Shown: one piece after another, positions 26,401 through 33,746 of the stretch
Layout of the letters: every line of letters begins with the position of its first letter
Position numbering within the stretch: the stretch's first letter is position 1
NCBI GenBank assembly: GCA_965215995.1
Contig: OZ244128.1
Coordinates: forward strand, 4,836,001-4,900,000
DNA: 64,000 nucleotides
Origin: SZUA-309 sp965215995
Lineage (GTDB): Bacteria > Pseudomonadota > Gammaproteobacteria > Pseudomonadales > Azotimanducaceae
Reading direction: 5' to 3'
Notes under the pieces: model-generated
Told to the model about the DNA's origin: nothing
What the model saw: the letters and a program-made list of their open reading frames with translations, nothing else
Database searches by the model: none
Position numbers and translations under genes: made by a program

Positions 26401-26985
26401 ATGAATCTCCCCAACCTTCTGACCCTGGCACGAATCCTCCTCATTCCCATTTTCGTGCTGGTCTACGTGCTGCCTGGTTATGGCACCTATCTGGTGGCTG
26501 CCGTGCTGTTCGGGTTGGCGGCGTTCACCGATTGGCTTGACGGCTATCTGGCCCGACGGCTGAACCAGACCACGCCCTTTGGTGCCTTTCTCGATCCGGT
26601 GGCGGACAAACTCATCGTGGTGGCAGCGCTGGCAATACTGATTGGCCATCACGCGTCGCTCTGGTTGACCTTGCCGGGTCTTGTGATCATCGGTCGGGAG
26701 ATCGTGATCAGCGCGCTCAGAGAATGGATGGCGGAAATGAACCGGCGTGGTGTGATCGCCGTCACCTGGTTCGCGCGGGCGAAGACGACGTTTCAGATGG
26801 TCGCCATTGTGGTGCTGCTCGCCAATCCGCCGGATTTCACCCGGCCCTGGGTCATCACCGGCTATGTGCTCCTCTACCTGGCAGCGGTAATGACGTTGAT
26901 TTCCATGGTGTTCTACCTCAAGGCTGCCTGGCCGGCGCTCCGTCACGGCCTGACCCAGCAGGGTGCCGGTAGCCAGACCTCGTGA
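26401..26985 (+). CDS. pgsA: CDP-diacylglycerol-glycerol-3-phosphate 3-phosphatidyltransferase
   Basis: Inner-membrane enzyme for phosphatidylglycerol synthesis. The start at 26401 (MNLPNLLTLARILLIPIF) is the usual family start; an ATG 9 bp earlier is possible. The CDP-alcohol phosphatidyltransferase motif DG-x2-AR-x8-G-x3-D-x3-D is intact in DWLDGYLARRLNQTTPFG followed by AFLDPVADK. Five to six membrane helices are visible across 194 residues. It lies 66 bp after uvrC, as in E. coli, and is probably cotranscribed; a tRNA often follows pgsA in relatives, and here tRNA-Cys lies one gene on, on the opposite strand. Confidence 0.95.
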   Translation: MNLPNLLTLARILLIPIFVLVYVLPGYGTYLVAAVLFGLAAFTDWLDGYLARRLNQTTPFGAFLDPVADKLIVVAALAILIGHHASLWLTLPGLVIIGREIVISALREWMAEMNRRGVIAVTWFARAKTTFQMVAIVVLLANPPDFTRPWVITGYVLLYLAAVMTLISMVFYLKAAWPALRHGLTQQGAGSQTS

Positions 26986-27094
26986 TACGGGGCTCTCCGG
27001 TCGTTATTTTCTCCATCGCGGAATTTGCGGTGATTCGCAGACCTGACACCGTGATAGCCTATCGTTGAAGCAAGTGCCGGACCGGGAAAGAGAT

Positions 27095-28429
27095 ATGGCG
27101 TTCAAGCGAGCGCTCGTGGTCGACGATTCAAAGATGGCCCGTGTGGCGTTGAAAAGGATGCTCGAGGAGCACGAGCTGGCCGTGGAGTTTGCCGAATCCG
27201 GCGAGCAAGCGCTGGAGTTTCTCGATCGGGAAAGCGTGGATGTGGTATTCATGGACCACCACATGCCGGGTATGGATGGCCTCGAGGCCGTCGAGGCCAT
27301 CAAGAAGAACCCGCGCACCGCGACGATTCCGGTGATGATGTACACGACGCGCGCGGGTGAGGTCTATCTCAGTCAGGCCCGGGCACTGGGTGCGGTGGGC
27401 GTGTTGCCGAAGCAGGTGCAGCCGGGTGTGTTGTTCGAGATGCTCGAGGAGCTCGGCCTGGTTCACGACCGACGTGCTCCAGCGGGCCAGGAACCTGAAG
27501 GCGCCGAACAAGCCTATGAGGTGGATCGGCGTGTCAATGACCAGGTGACCGGCATCTCCCTCCAGGCCATCGTCAAGCGCATTCTCGAAGATCAGCACTT
27601 GTCGCTCAGAGCCGACATCCTGCGCGGTAACCGTAATTTCGCCCGCCAGGTGGCGAAGGAAATCCTCGCGGAGCAGGCGGAGGAGCCGGTCGAGGACGAT
27701 GTGGAACGCACCTATTCACAGCGTACCGTGACCCTCCTCGTGCTTCTGCTGCTGGTCGCGGCACTCGTTTTCGGCGGACTGTATCTGAACACCGCCAAAG
27801 AACGGGATGCGGCACTGGCCAGGGTCGAAGCGCTGGACCGGACTCTGGATGAACGCCTGCAGACGGCAGAGTCAGTGACCAGTGGTCTTCTCGTGGACAT
27901 GAACAAGGAGCGGAATGAAACCGAGGCCACTCATCTGGCCGGTCTCGCCTGGTCGCTCACGGAAGCAGCCAGTCACGATTTCAATCAGCCGGCTTTCGAT
28001 GACGAACGGCTTGCTCAGCTCCAGACCCTGCTCGAGCACCTGCGTGAGCTGGACTATCGCGGCGTGGTGCGATTGAGTTCACATCTCGGCGAGTTCTGCC
28101 TGACGGCCGATCGCCTCGGCGAGCTGACCCCGGCCAGTTCCGATACCCCAATTGAGGCTTGCGGCACCATTGGTCATCCGCTGGACGGCTCGAGCTTCCC
28201 GGCCGAACGTCAGACAGAGGCATTTGCTGAGTTCATGGCGGCTCGACCCGAAAACGAGGGGGGTGTGCGCATCGAACTGGTTGCCAACGATCGCTTCGCC
28301 TCGACCCGACGCTACCCATTCCCGGAGCCTTCCGCCGAAGAGGATGGGGTCAGCGCCGGTGTCTGGAACGAGACGGCAGCGCGTAACAATCGCGTGGAAT
28401 ACGAATTCCTGCCTGAAGCCGGAGTGTAG
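27095..28429 (+). CDS. Receiver-domain protein with internal membrane helix
   Basis: Function unknown. The ATG at 27095 follows GGGAAAGAG and gives 444 residues. Residues 1-125 are a complete CheY-like receiver domain: Asp10/Asp11, phospho-acceptor Asp54 in VVFMDHHMPGMDG, MYTTRAG and Lys106 in VLPKQVQP. Residues 130-205 form a charged helical linker, 211-231 a strong membrane helix (TVTLLVLLLLVAALVFGGLYL), then a coiled-coil segment (233-260) and a C-terminal region of about 180 residues with two cysteines (EFCLTAD, EACGTIG) and no recognised domain, which would lie in the periplasm. A receiver as cytoplasmic input to a periplasmic output domain is unusual. Neighbours give no clue. Confidence 0.75.
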   Translation: MAFKRALVVDDSKMARVALKRMLEEHELAVEFAESGEQALEFLDRESVDVVFMDHHMPGMDGLEAVEAIKKNPRTATIPVMMYTTRAGEVYLSQARALGAVGVLPKQVQPGVLFEMLEELGLVHDRRAPAGQEPEGAEQAYEVDRRVNDQVTGISLQAIVKRILEDQHLSLRADILRGNRNFARQVAKEILAEQAEEPVEDDVERTYSQRTVTLLVLLLLVAALVFGGLYLNTAKERDAALARVEALDRTLDERLQTAESVTSGLLVDMNKERNETEATHLAGLAWSLTEAASHDFNQPAFDDERLAQLQTLLEHLRELDYRGVVRLSSHLGEFCLTADRLGELTPASSDTPIEACGTIGHPLDGSSFPAERQTEAFAEFMAARPENEGGVRIELVANDRFASTRRYPFPEPSAEEDGVSAGVWNETAARNNRVEYEFLPEAGV

Positions 28430-28430
28430 T

Positions 28431-28504
28431 TGGAGGCTGAGGTCGGAATCGAACCGGCGTACACGGAGTTGCAGTCCGCTGCATAACCACTCTGCCACTC
28501 AGCC
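28431..28504 (-). tRNA. tRNA-Cys(GCA)
   Basis: Minus-strand cloverleaf: acceptor GGCTGAG (28504-28498) pairs with CTCAGCC, T arm GCCGGTTCGATTCCGAC-like, anticodon loop CTGCAAC giving GCA, and encoded CCA end. It ends 2 bp from the stop of the receiver protein on the opposite strand. Confidence 0.95.
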
Positions 28505-28728
28505 TGTGGTTCGACCGCTCAAATCCTTTTCGGATCAGATGCGATCCGACGAAAGGAGGGCCGAAGGGCCGCGCATTTTAGCCATGTTGGCGGCAAATCG
28601 CGAGCCATTGGACGGCTCGCTCAGCTGTTCGCTTTCATTGTCCGGGTTGGGGAGAAAGTCGCGGGCTGAAAGCGTCTGAGGGAGAGAGCTCAGGAGAGAT
28701 TGAGGGTGCTCCCAGCCCGCGGAGGGGA

Positions 28729-28893
28729 TCAGGCGCCGAGCATGGGTGTCGGTGCCCGGCGTTCGATCAGGAACTGGCGGAACGCCACAGCGAGCTCCCG
28801 TCGCTTCAGGCTTTCCAGCGCCAGCTTGCGGTGCAGGAAAAGGTTCCAGCAGCACAGTATTATCAGCATCATTGTCAACGTCCCTGTGGTCAT
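28729..28893 (-). CDS. Small membrane protein, 54 residues
   Basis: Unrecognised short gene. On the minus strand the Shine-Dalgarno GAGGAG lies 8 bp before an ATG at 28893. The product begins MTTGTLTMMLIILCCWNLFLH, a single hydrophobic helix (residues 5-20), followed by a basic amphipathic tail (RKLALESLKRRELAVAFRQFL) and ends PTPMLGA. This N-in or N-out anchor plus basic tail is common in small regulatory membrane proteins. It lies alone in the 537-bp gap between tRNA-Cys and the next gene; the rest of that gap shows nothing else. Support is the ribosome site, the clean helix and the lack of a better reading. Confidence 0.5.
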   Translation of the reverse strand: MTTGTLTMMLIILCCWNLFLHRKLALESLKRRELAVAFRQFLIERRAPTPMLGA

Positions 28894-29041
28894 CGCTTTT
28901 GCTCCTCACGTTTGCCACACGGAATAGGTTACGGATTCGGGGCTGGCGAACGCCCCCTTATCGGTCAAGCGCCGGTCGCTTCGGGCCAGCAGATTCGGAC
29001 GGGCAGATAAGGCGCACCCCGGCGATGGATGAAGAGGCCGC

Positions 29042-29746
29042 ATGAGCAACGACGAGATCACACCGCCGCCTGGCTGGCACAGCCTGCTGGAAGGGCGGGT
29101 CGGGGCGGAGGCATCTGCCCTGATGTTGCAGCTGCCGATGCTGCGAATGACGGTGCCACGTGGCACGGGTCCGGTGATGGTGTTGCCCGGATTCATGACG
29201 GATGACTCATCCACCTGGCTGCTCCGACGGTTTCTCTCGAGCCTGGGTTACTCCGTCGCTGCCTGGGAGATGGGATTGAATCGCGGACCCATGATGGGGT
29301 ACCTGCCAGGCCTCATCGAGCGGCTCGATGCCTGGCGGGCAAAGACGGGCGAGCAGCCAAGCCTGGTGGGTTGGAGCCGGGGTGGGACGCTGTCTCGTGA
29401 GATCGCCCGGGAGCGCCCCGATCTTGTTCGGACGGTGGTGACCATGGGCAGTCCGGTTCGCGGTGGCGTGGGTGGTACCAGCATTGGTCGACTGGTTACC
29501 GCCCAGACCGGTCTGACCAGTGAGCAGATCTCGAGCCTGCTACGTCAGCGGCAGAGGAAGCCGATCACGACGCCAGTGACGGCGCTCTACTCGAAGACCG
29601 ATGGCGTCGTCGCCTGGCAGGCCTGCGTGGATGATCTCAACCCCAACGTGACTCACCATGTGGTGCAGGGTTCGCACATGGGTCTTGGTTTCAATGCGAC
29701 CGTGTACCGGTTGATCGGCAGAGCTCTGGCCAAATACCACAACTGA
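29042..29746 (+). CDS. Alpha/beta hydrolase, lipase-like
   Basis: 234-residue predicted cytoplasmic alpha/beta hydrolase. The oxyanion segment is VMVLPGFMTDDSSTWLLRR, the nucleophile elbow GWSRGG with Ser112, the acid probably in YSKTDGVVAW, and the His in GSHMGLGFN. It is clearly paralogous to the product of 30204-31025 (VMTLPGFTAGDQSTLLIRR, GQSLGG, YSRSDGVVHW, GSHSGMGFN), and the two genes flank phaR on opposite strands. Substrate is unknown; the location beside PHA and wax-ester genes suggests a lipid or polyester role, which is inference. Confidence 0.8.
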   Translation: MSNDEITPPPGWHSLLEGRVGAEASALMLQLPMLRMTVPRGTGPVMVLPGFMTDDSSTWLLRRFLSSLGYSVAAWEMGLNRGPMMGYLPGLIERLDAWRAKTGEQPSLVGWSRGGTLSREIARERPDLVRTVVTMGSPVRGGVGGTSIGRLVTAQTGLTSEQISSLLRQRQRKPITTPVTALYSKTDGVVAWQACVDDLNPNVTHHVVQGSHMGLGFNATVYRLIGRALAKYHN

Positions 29747-29766
29747 TGCCGCGTAAGGCTCTGCGC

Positions 29767-30207
29767 CTAAGAGGCGTCTTCCTTGCTGCCAGATGTGGAA
29801 TTTCGCTTCGGCTCCGAAAAGGTGCGCTCCATGGCCTTGGCCATGAAATTGAACGGGTTCAGATCGTTCATCTCCCGCATGCGCCGCCGCAGCTGATCCT
29901 GGTGCTCCAGAAAAGTGAGAATGCTCTGCTCGATGTAGCGGGACACCACGCTGCCCACGTTGTCGCCATAGAACCGGATCACCTGCTCGATCACCCGATT
30001 GGTCAAGACCGGTTCGTGGCCTTCCGCTTCCTGCTCGGAGAGAATCTGCAGCAGGATCTGCCGAGTAATGTCCGTGCCGTCCTTGCTGTCCGTCACGTGG
30101 ATACTCTCGCCCTTCAGGATGAACTTGCGAACGTCGTCCACGGTGACGTACTGGCTCTCCTCGAGATCGTAAAGACGTCGATTCGGGTACTTCTTGAACT
30201 CTCTCAT
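29767..30207 (-). CDS. phaR: Polyhydroxyalkanoate synthesis repressor PhaR
   Basis: DNA-binding repressor that senses PHA and controls phasin genes. The start at 30207 follows GGGAGG and gives 146 residues beginning MREFKKYPNRRLYDLEESQYVTVDDVRKFI, the highly conserved PHB/PHA-accumulation regulator DNA-binding domain. A second domain follows (TRQILLQILSEQEAEGHEPVL, FYGDNVGSVVSRYIEQSI), and an Asn/Asp-rich region near NDLNPFNFMAKAM. Its start overlaps the stop of the upstream hydrolase by 4 bp. A likely target is the inverted repeat upstream of the phasin at 33032-33065. Confidence 0.92.
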   Translation of the reverse strand: MREFKKYPNRRLYDLEESQYVTVDDVRKFILKGESIHVTDSKDGTDITRQILLQILSEQEAEGHEPVLTNRVIEQVIRFYGDNVGSVVSRYIEQSILTFLEHQDQLRRRMREMNDLNPFNFMAKAMERTFSEPKRNSTSGSKEDAS

Positions 30208-31025
30208 GCGAGCCTCCCGTCGGTGTATGCATCCGGCTTGGCAGGTTCCGGGTAGAGGAGGGCACGGCAACCGCGCCGCCGAAAGGGTTGCCACTCCCCT
30301 TCGGGCTGGGCCAGCCGATCAGCAATCACGCCGAGCACCATGGGGTTGAATCCCATACCGGAGTGACTGCCGATCACCTCCACGTTTTCAGCCTGCTCCC
30401 CTTCGTACTCGAGGCAGGTGGTCCAGTGCACCACCCCGTCGGAGCGGGAATAGACGGCCGTGCTGGGGACCGGCGGTGCCGTGGCCGGAAACTCCAGCAT
30501 CTGGTCGCGCATCTCGTCTTCGTTCATACCGGAGAGGTTCTGAAAGAGTCGGCTGACCAGGGAATTGACGTTGTCGGGGCCGGAGGAAGCGAAAGGACTG
30601 CCCAACGTGATCACCTGGCGAACCCGATCCGGATACTCATGGGCCAGTATTCTAGAGAACACGCCGCCCAGGCTCTGACCGACCAGAGATACGGATCCTG
30701 TGCTCTGGGACAGCACCGCTTCGAAGCGCACGCGCAACTGCTGCTGCAATTCCACACTACCCGTGTTCTGTCCCAGTTCCCAGGGTATGGCGTCGTAGTT
30801 CAGTCGCCGGAGCATGCGGCGTATCAGGAGGGTGGACTGATCACCGGCCGTGAAGCCCGGTAGCGTCATGACTGTGTGTCCGTCCCCACGCGGGGCGCCG
30901 GCAAGCAGTGGCCAGGCATAGGCTAGGGACGACATCTCGAGCATGACTCTTGGTAACTCGGTGGCCGAGTCCAGGAATCGTGGACCCGAAGGCGATGCCT
31001 CCGGCACTTCCAGAGTTTCGTACAC
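30204..31025 (-). CDS. Alpha/beta hydrolase upstream of phaR
   Basis: 273-residue alpha/beta hydrolase, paralogue of the product of 29042-29746. The start is GTG at 31025 with GGGAG 8 bp upstream. Nucleophile elbow GQSLGG (residue near 122), acid in YSRSDGVVHW, His in GSHSGMGFN. Its end overlaps phaR in an ATGA junction, so the two are translationally coupled, which ties this hydrolase to storage-polymer control. It could be an intracellular PHA oligomer hydrolase or a lipase; the sequence does not decide. No signal peptide is seen. Confidence 0.8.
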   Translation of the reverse strand: MYETLEVPEASPSGPRFLDSATELPRVMLEMSSLAYAWPLLAGAPRGDGHTVMTLPGFTAGDQSTLLIRRMLRRLNYDAIPWELGQNTGSVELQQQLRVRFEAVLSQSTGSVSLVGQSLGGVFSRILAHEYPDRVRQVITLGSPFASSGPDNVNSLVSRLFQNLSGMNEDEMRDQMLEFPATAPPVPSTAVYSRSDGVVHWTTCLEYEGEQAENVEVIGSHSGMGFNPMVLGVIADRLAQPEGEWQPFRRRGCRALLYPEPAKPDAYTDGRLA

Positions 31026-31193
31026 ACGTAACTCCCATACAGATCTTCTGGAGTGTTACGGAGAAGTTTCAGCCGGTCAACTGCTATTTGCTGCGCTGCA
31101 AAAAACGGCTGAGTGGGTGCCTTACCGGATGGAGAACCCAAAGCTAACCGATTGAGCTGCATAACCTTATGGAAAAAAAGCTACCTCTGGTCA

Positions 31194-31221
31194 TTGATAT
31201 GTCACCGCCGATGCTTACAAT
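31194..31221 (+). promoter_or_regulatory. Promoter in the 434-bp gap before the wax ester synthase gene
   Basis: TTGATA (31194-31199) and TACAAT (31216-31221) with 16 bp between them match sigma-70 elements at five positions each. The leader to the GTG at 31460 would be about 230 nt. The whole gap 31026-31459 has no gene; it also carries TGC-rich sequence near 31080-31105. Confidence 0.5.
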
Positions 31222-31459
31222 GCGCGCCCATCTGGATATCGCACTGCACCAATTCGGCGCTTGCCGGTGAGCTCACGCACCACCGCGCAGCAAAAGGGCG
31301 CTACAGAGCACGGCAGCCGCGACCGGTGTTTTACGGATTCTGCAATACATTCAATGCGTTAGCCCCATCTTCCGGGCTGGCACGTGGTTTGCTTTTCCGT
31401 TGTTCACAGAGCCACATAACTCAAGCACCACAACCTCAGAAGTGAGAAGGAGAGCTAAG

Positions 31460-32971
31460 GTGTACAAACTCGGCGCGTTGGATGCTGGATTTCTCTACAA
31501 CGAGACTGACCGGAGCCCGCAACACATTGCATCGGTGCAGGTTCTCGAGCTGCCGGATGGCATGACCGAGGATCGATACGTCGACAAGGTGAAGTCGCTG
31601 ATGATGGAACGGATCCATCTGGTTCCCTACTTCACGAACAAGCTCCGCCTCGTTCCCTTCAACCTGGACCACCCGGTCTGGGTCAAGGATCACGCTTTCT
31701 CCATCGACAATCATGTGCACCGCCTGGAGGTGGCCGCTCCTGGCGACCGCGCGGCCATGGAAGCCGCCATTGCCACTCTGCACGAGCAAAGACTCGACCG
31801 GTCCCGGCCGTTGTGGGACCTGTGGATCCTGACCGGCCTGGAAGGTGGTCGCGTGGCCGCCTACAACCGTTGTCACCACGCCTGCCTGGACGGAATGGCT
31901 GGCCAGGAGATGATCGCGACGATCATGGACGTGACCGAGGAGCCGCGTGCCGTCGAAGCGGCGCCCGAGGGATTCTTCAGCAAGAAGGACGACCAGAACT
32001 TCCTGCAGCTGCTGGCCGGAGCGGCGGAGAGCTTTGCCAAGTATCAGGCGAAGCAGCCGCTCGCAGCGTTCAAGGCCATGGAAACGTCCGCCAGACTGTT
32101 CCGCCGTGCCTACGATCCGAGCAAGGGGCTGGGGGCTGTGAGCGCCCCTGCACCCGCGACCCGTTTCAACAAGGCGATTGAGCGCGAGCGCACCTACGTG
32201 ACCGGTGCGCTGCCACTCGAGTCGGTGAAGAACATCGCTAAAGTCACCCACACCAAGGTCAATGATGTGTTTCTTGCCATGGTCGGGGGTGGTTTGCGCC
32301 GATACTTCGAGCGCACCGGTGAGCTGCCGAAAGCCTCTATGGTGGCAGGTTGCCCCGTTTCACTGCGGAAACCGGGTGACGCCAACGCGAACAATCAGGT
32401 GACCATGATGATGGTGAGCCTGGCAACTGATGAGGCGGATGCGGGCGAGCGGCTGCAGACGGTTGCCCAATCTGCACGTACGGCAAAAGGCTTTACCCAG
32501 GATGTGGCCGAGAGCTATGACGCCGAGATCTCGATGCCGGGGCTACCGGCAGCGCTGAGTGGGGCTGCACGAATGATGGAACTGACCGGGGTCATGAATC
32601 TGCCTGGGATTCGCGCACCCTGTAACGTGGTGGTTTCCAACGTGCCGGGACCAGGAGTGCCCCTCTACCTGGCCGGCGCGAAAGTCCTGACGCACTACCC
32701 GGTCTCGATTGCGGCGCATGGGCAGGGGGTGAACATCACCGTGCAGAGCTACAACGACGAGCTCTTCTTCGCACTCACCGCCTGTGCCAAGGCATTACCG
32801 GATGCCAGTGCTCTCCGGGACGACCTGCTGGCCGAGTTCGAGGTGCTCAAGGCGCGCTACGATCTGCCGAGAGTCTCTGCGGCGGTGCAGCAACCAAGTG
32901 CGCAGAAAGCGGCTCCGAAAGCGTCTACCGGCGCAGATTCAGCAGCAGGAGACCGGCCGAAAGCAGCTTGA
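31460..32971 (+). CDS. Wax ester synthase/acyl-CoA:diacylglycerol acyltransferase
   Basis: Bifunctional WS/DGAT that esterifies fatty alcohols or diacylglycerol with acyl-CoA to make wax esters or triacylglycerol. The start is GTG at 31460 with AGAAGGAGA upstream; MYKLGALDAGFLYNETD follows. The catalytic HHxxxDG motif is intact as HHACLDG at residues 139-145. The second conserved block appears as KVNDVFLAMVGGGLRRYFERTG (ND motif), then VVSNVPGPGVPLYLAGAKV and NITVQSYNDELFFALTACAKALPD. The 503-residue length is slightly above the usual 450-475, the extra being a low-complexity Ala/Lys/Ser tail. It lies beside phasin and phaC, so two storage lipids are handled in one region. Confidence 0.93.
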   Translation: MYKLGALDAGFLYNETDRSPQHIASVQVLELPDGMTEDRYVDKVKSLMMERIHLVPYFTNKLRLVPFNLDHPVWVKDHAFSIDNHVHRLEVAAPGDRAAMEAAIATLHEQRLDRSRPLWDLWILTGLEGGRVAAYNRCHHACLDGMAGQEMIATIMDVTEEPRAVEAAPEGFFSKKDDQNFLQLLAGAAESFAKYQAKQPLAAFKAMETSARLFRRAYDPSKGLGAVSAPAPATRFNKAIERERTYVTGALPLESVKNIAKVTHTKVNDVFLAMVGGGLRRYFERTGELPKASMVAGCPVSLRKPGDANANNQVTMMMVSLATDEADAGERLQTVAQSARTAKGFTQDVAESYDAEISMPGLPAALSGAARMMELTGVMNLPGIRAPCNVVVSNVPGPGVPLYLAGAKVLTHYPVSIAAHGQGVNITVQSYNDELFFALTACAKALPDASALRDDLLAEFEVLKARYDLPRVSAAVQQPSAQKAAPKASTGADSAAGDRPKAA

Positions 32972-33025
32972 ATGGGTTAGAAAGTGCAACAAAAACAAAG
33001 AGATAAAACTTTTTCAAGTTTTTAG

Positions 33026-33065
33026 TTGCACTGCACAATGTTGTGGTGCACAATTCCGTTGTGCA
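33026..33065 (+). promoter_or_regulatory. Phasin promoter overlapped by inverted repeats, candidate PhaR operator
   Basis: TGCACAA (33047-33053) and TTGTGCA (33059-33065) form a perfect 7-bp inverted repeat with a 5-bp spacer; an imperfect copy begins with TGCACAA at 33032-33038. A possible -35 TTGCAC (33026-33031) and -10 CACAAT (33049-33054), 17 bp apart, lie within it. Repression of phasin genes by PhaR is well known; binding here is inferred. Confidence 0.5.
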
Positions 33066-33240
33066 TCGCAACAGACCGGCTCTTTGTATAGCTCTGTAGG
33101 CAGCAATCTGAACGATCTTCCGAGCGTTCGACACAGAGAGAAAATAGAGACCGATCACAAGACATATTGGCGGGCCCGGATCTCAAGGGCTCATAAAGTA
33201 CAAACCAACGCGCGTTAAACGCGCAAGAAGGAGACCCCTC

Positions 33241-33585
33241 ATGAGCGTACTGGAAAATGGATTCGAGAATGCAGGCAAGCTGGGCCGTAAGCTGTTCGAA
33301 CTGAACAACGAGACCATGGCGAAGTTCGTTGAGCTGTCTGCTGACAACTTCAAGAAGTATCTGGAACTGAACCAGACCTACGTTGCCAAGCTGCCGGAAG
33401 TCAACGATGTGAGCTCTTTTGTTGAGCTGCAGCGTGAGTACGGCCAGAATCTCTGGGAAGGCGTACAGGCTGACGTCCGCGCTCGCGGCGAACTCGTTCG
33501 CGAAGCGGTTGAGCAGACCGGCTCTCTGGTTCGTGGCACCTTCGAAGACGACGCTGTAGAAGCTGAGTCGAAAGAAGCCGCCTAA
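33241..33585 (+). CDS. Phasin family protein
   Basis: Small amphipathic protein that coats PHA granules. The 114-residue product is almost wholly helical: LFELNNETMAKFVELSADNFKKYLELNQTYV and FVELQREYGQNLWEGVQADVRARGELVREAVEQTGSL, typical of the phasin family, with an acidic/Ala tail. AAGGAGA lies just before the ATG. It has its own promoter and operator region and a strong terminator, as expected for an abundant protein, and lies between the WS/DGAT and phaC genes. Confidence 0.9.
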   Translation: MSVLENGFENAGKLGRKLFELNNETMAKFVELSADNFKKYLELNQTYVAKLPEVNDVSSFVELQREYGQNLWEGVQADVRARGELVREAVEQTGSLVRGTFEDDAVEAESKEAA

Positions 33586-33635
33586 GACCGCTTGCAGGCC
33601 AACCCGGCACCTTCGCTGCCGGGGTCGGCCAAATG

Positions 33636-33671
33636 AAAAACCGGCTGCTCTAGCGAGTATTGCCGGTTTTT
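33636..33671 (+). terminator. Intrinsic terminator after the phasin gene
   Basis: AAAAACCGGC (33636-33645) pairs with GCCGGTTTTT (33662-33671), loop 16 nt, followed by CTTT. The A and T runs make it potentially bidirectional. Confidence 0.85.
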
Positions 33672-33746
33672 CTTTGTCTAGGAAAACTGTGAGCGCTCTC
33701 GTGAACTCATTAGAGGTTCCTAGGGAACTCACCGACCGAGGAAAGC

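Noticed and set aside
26059..26946. Long minus-strand frame across uvrC end and pgsA
   Set aside because: Spans two recognised genes and the gap between them; no motif of its own.
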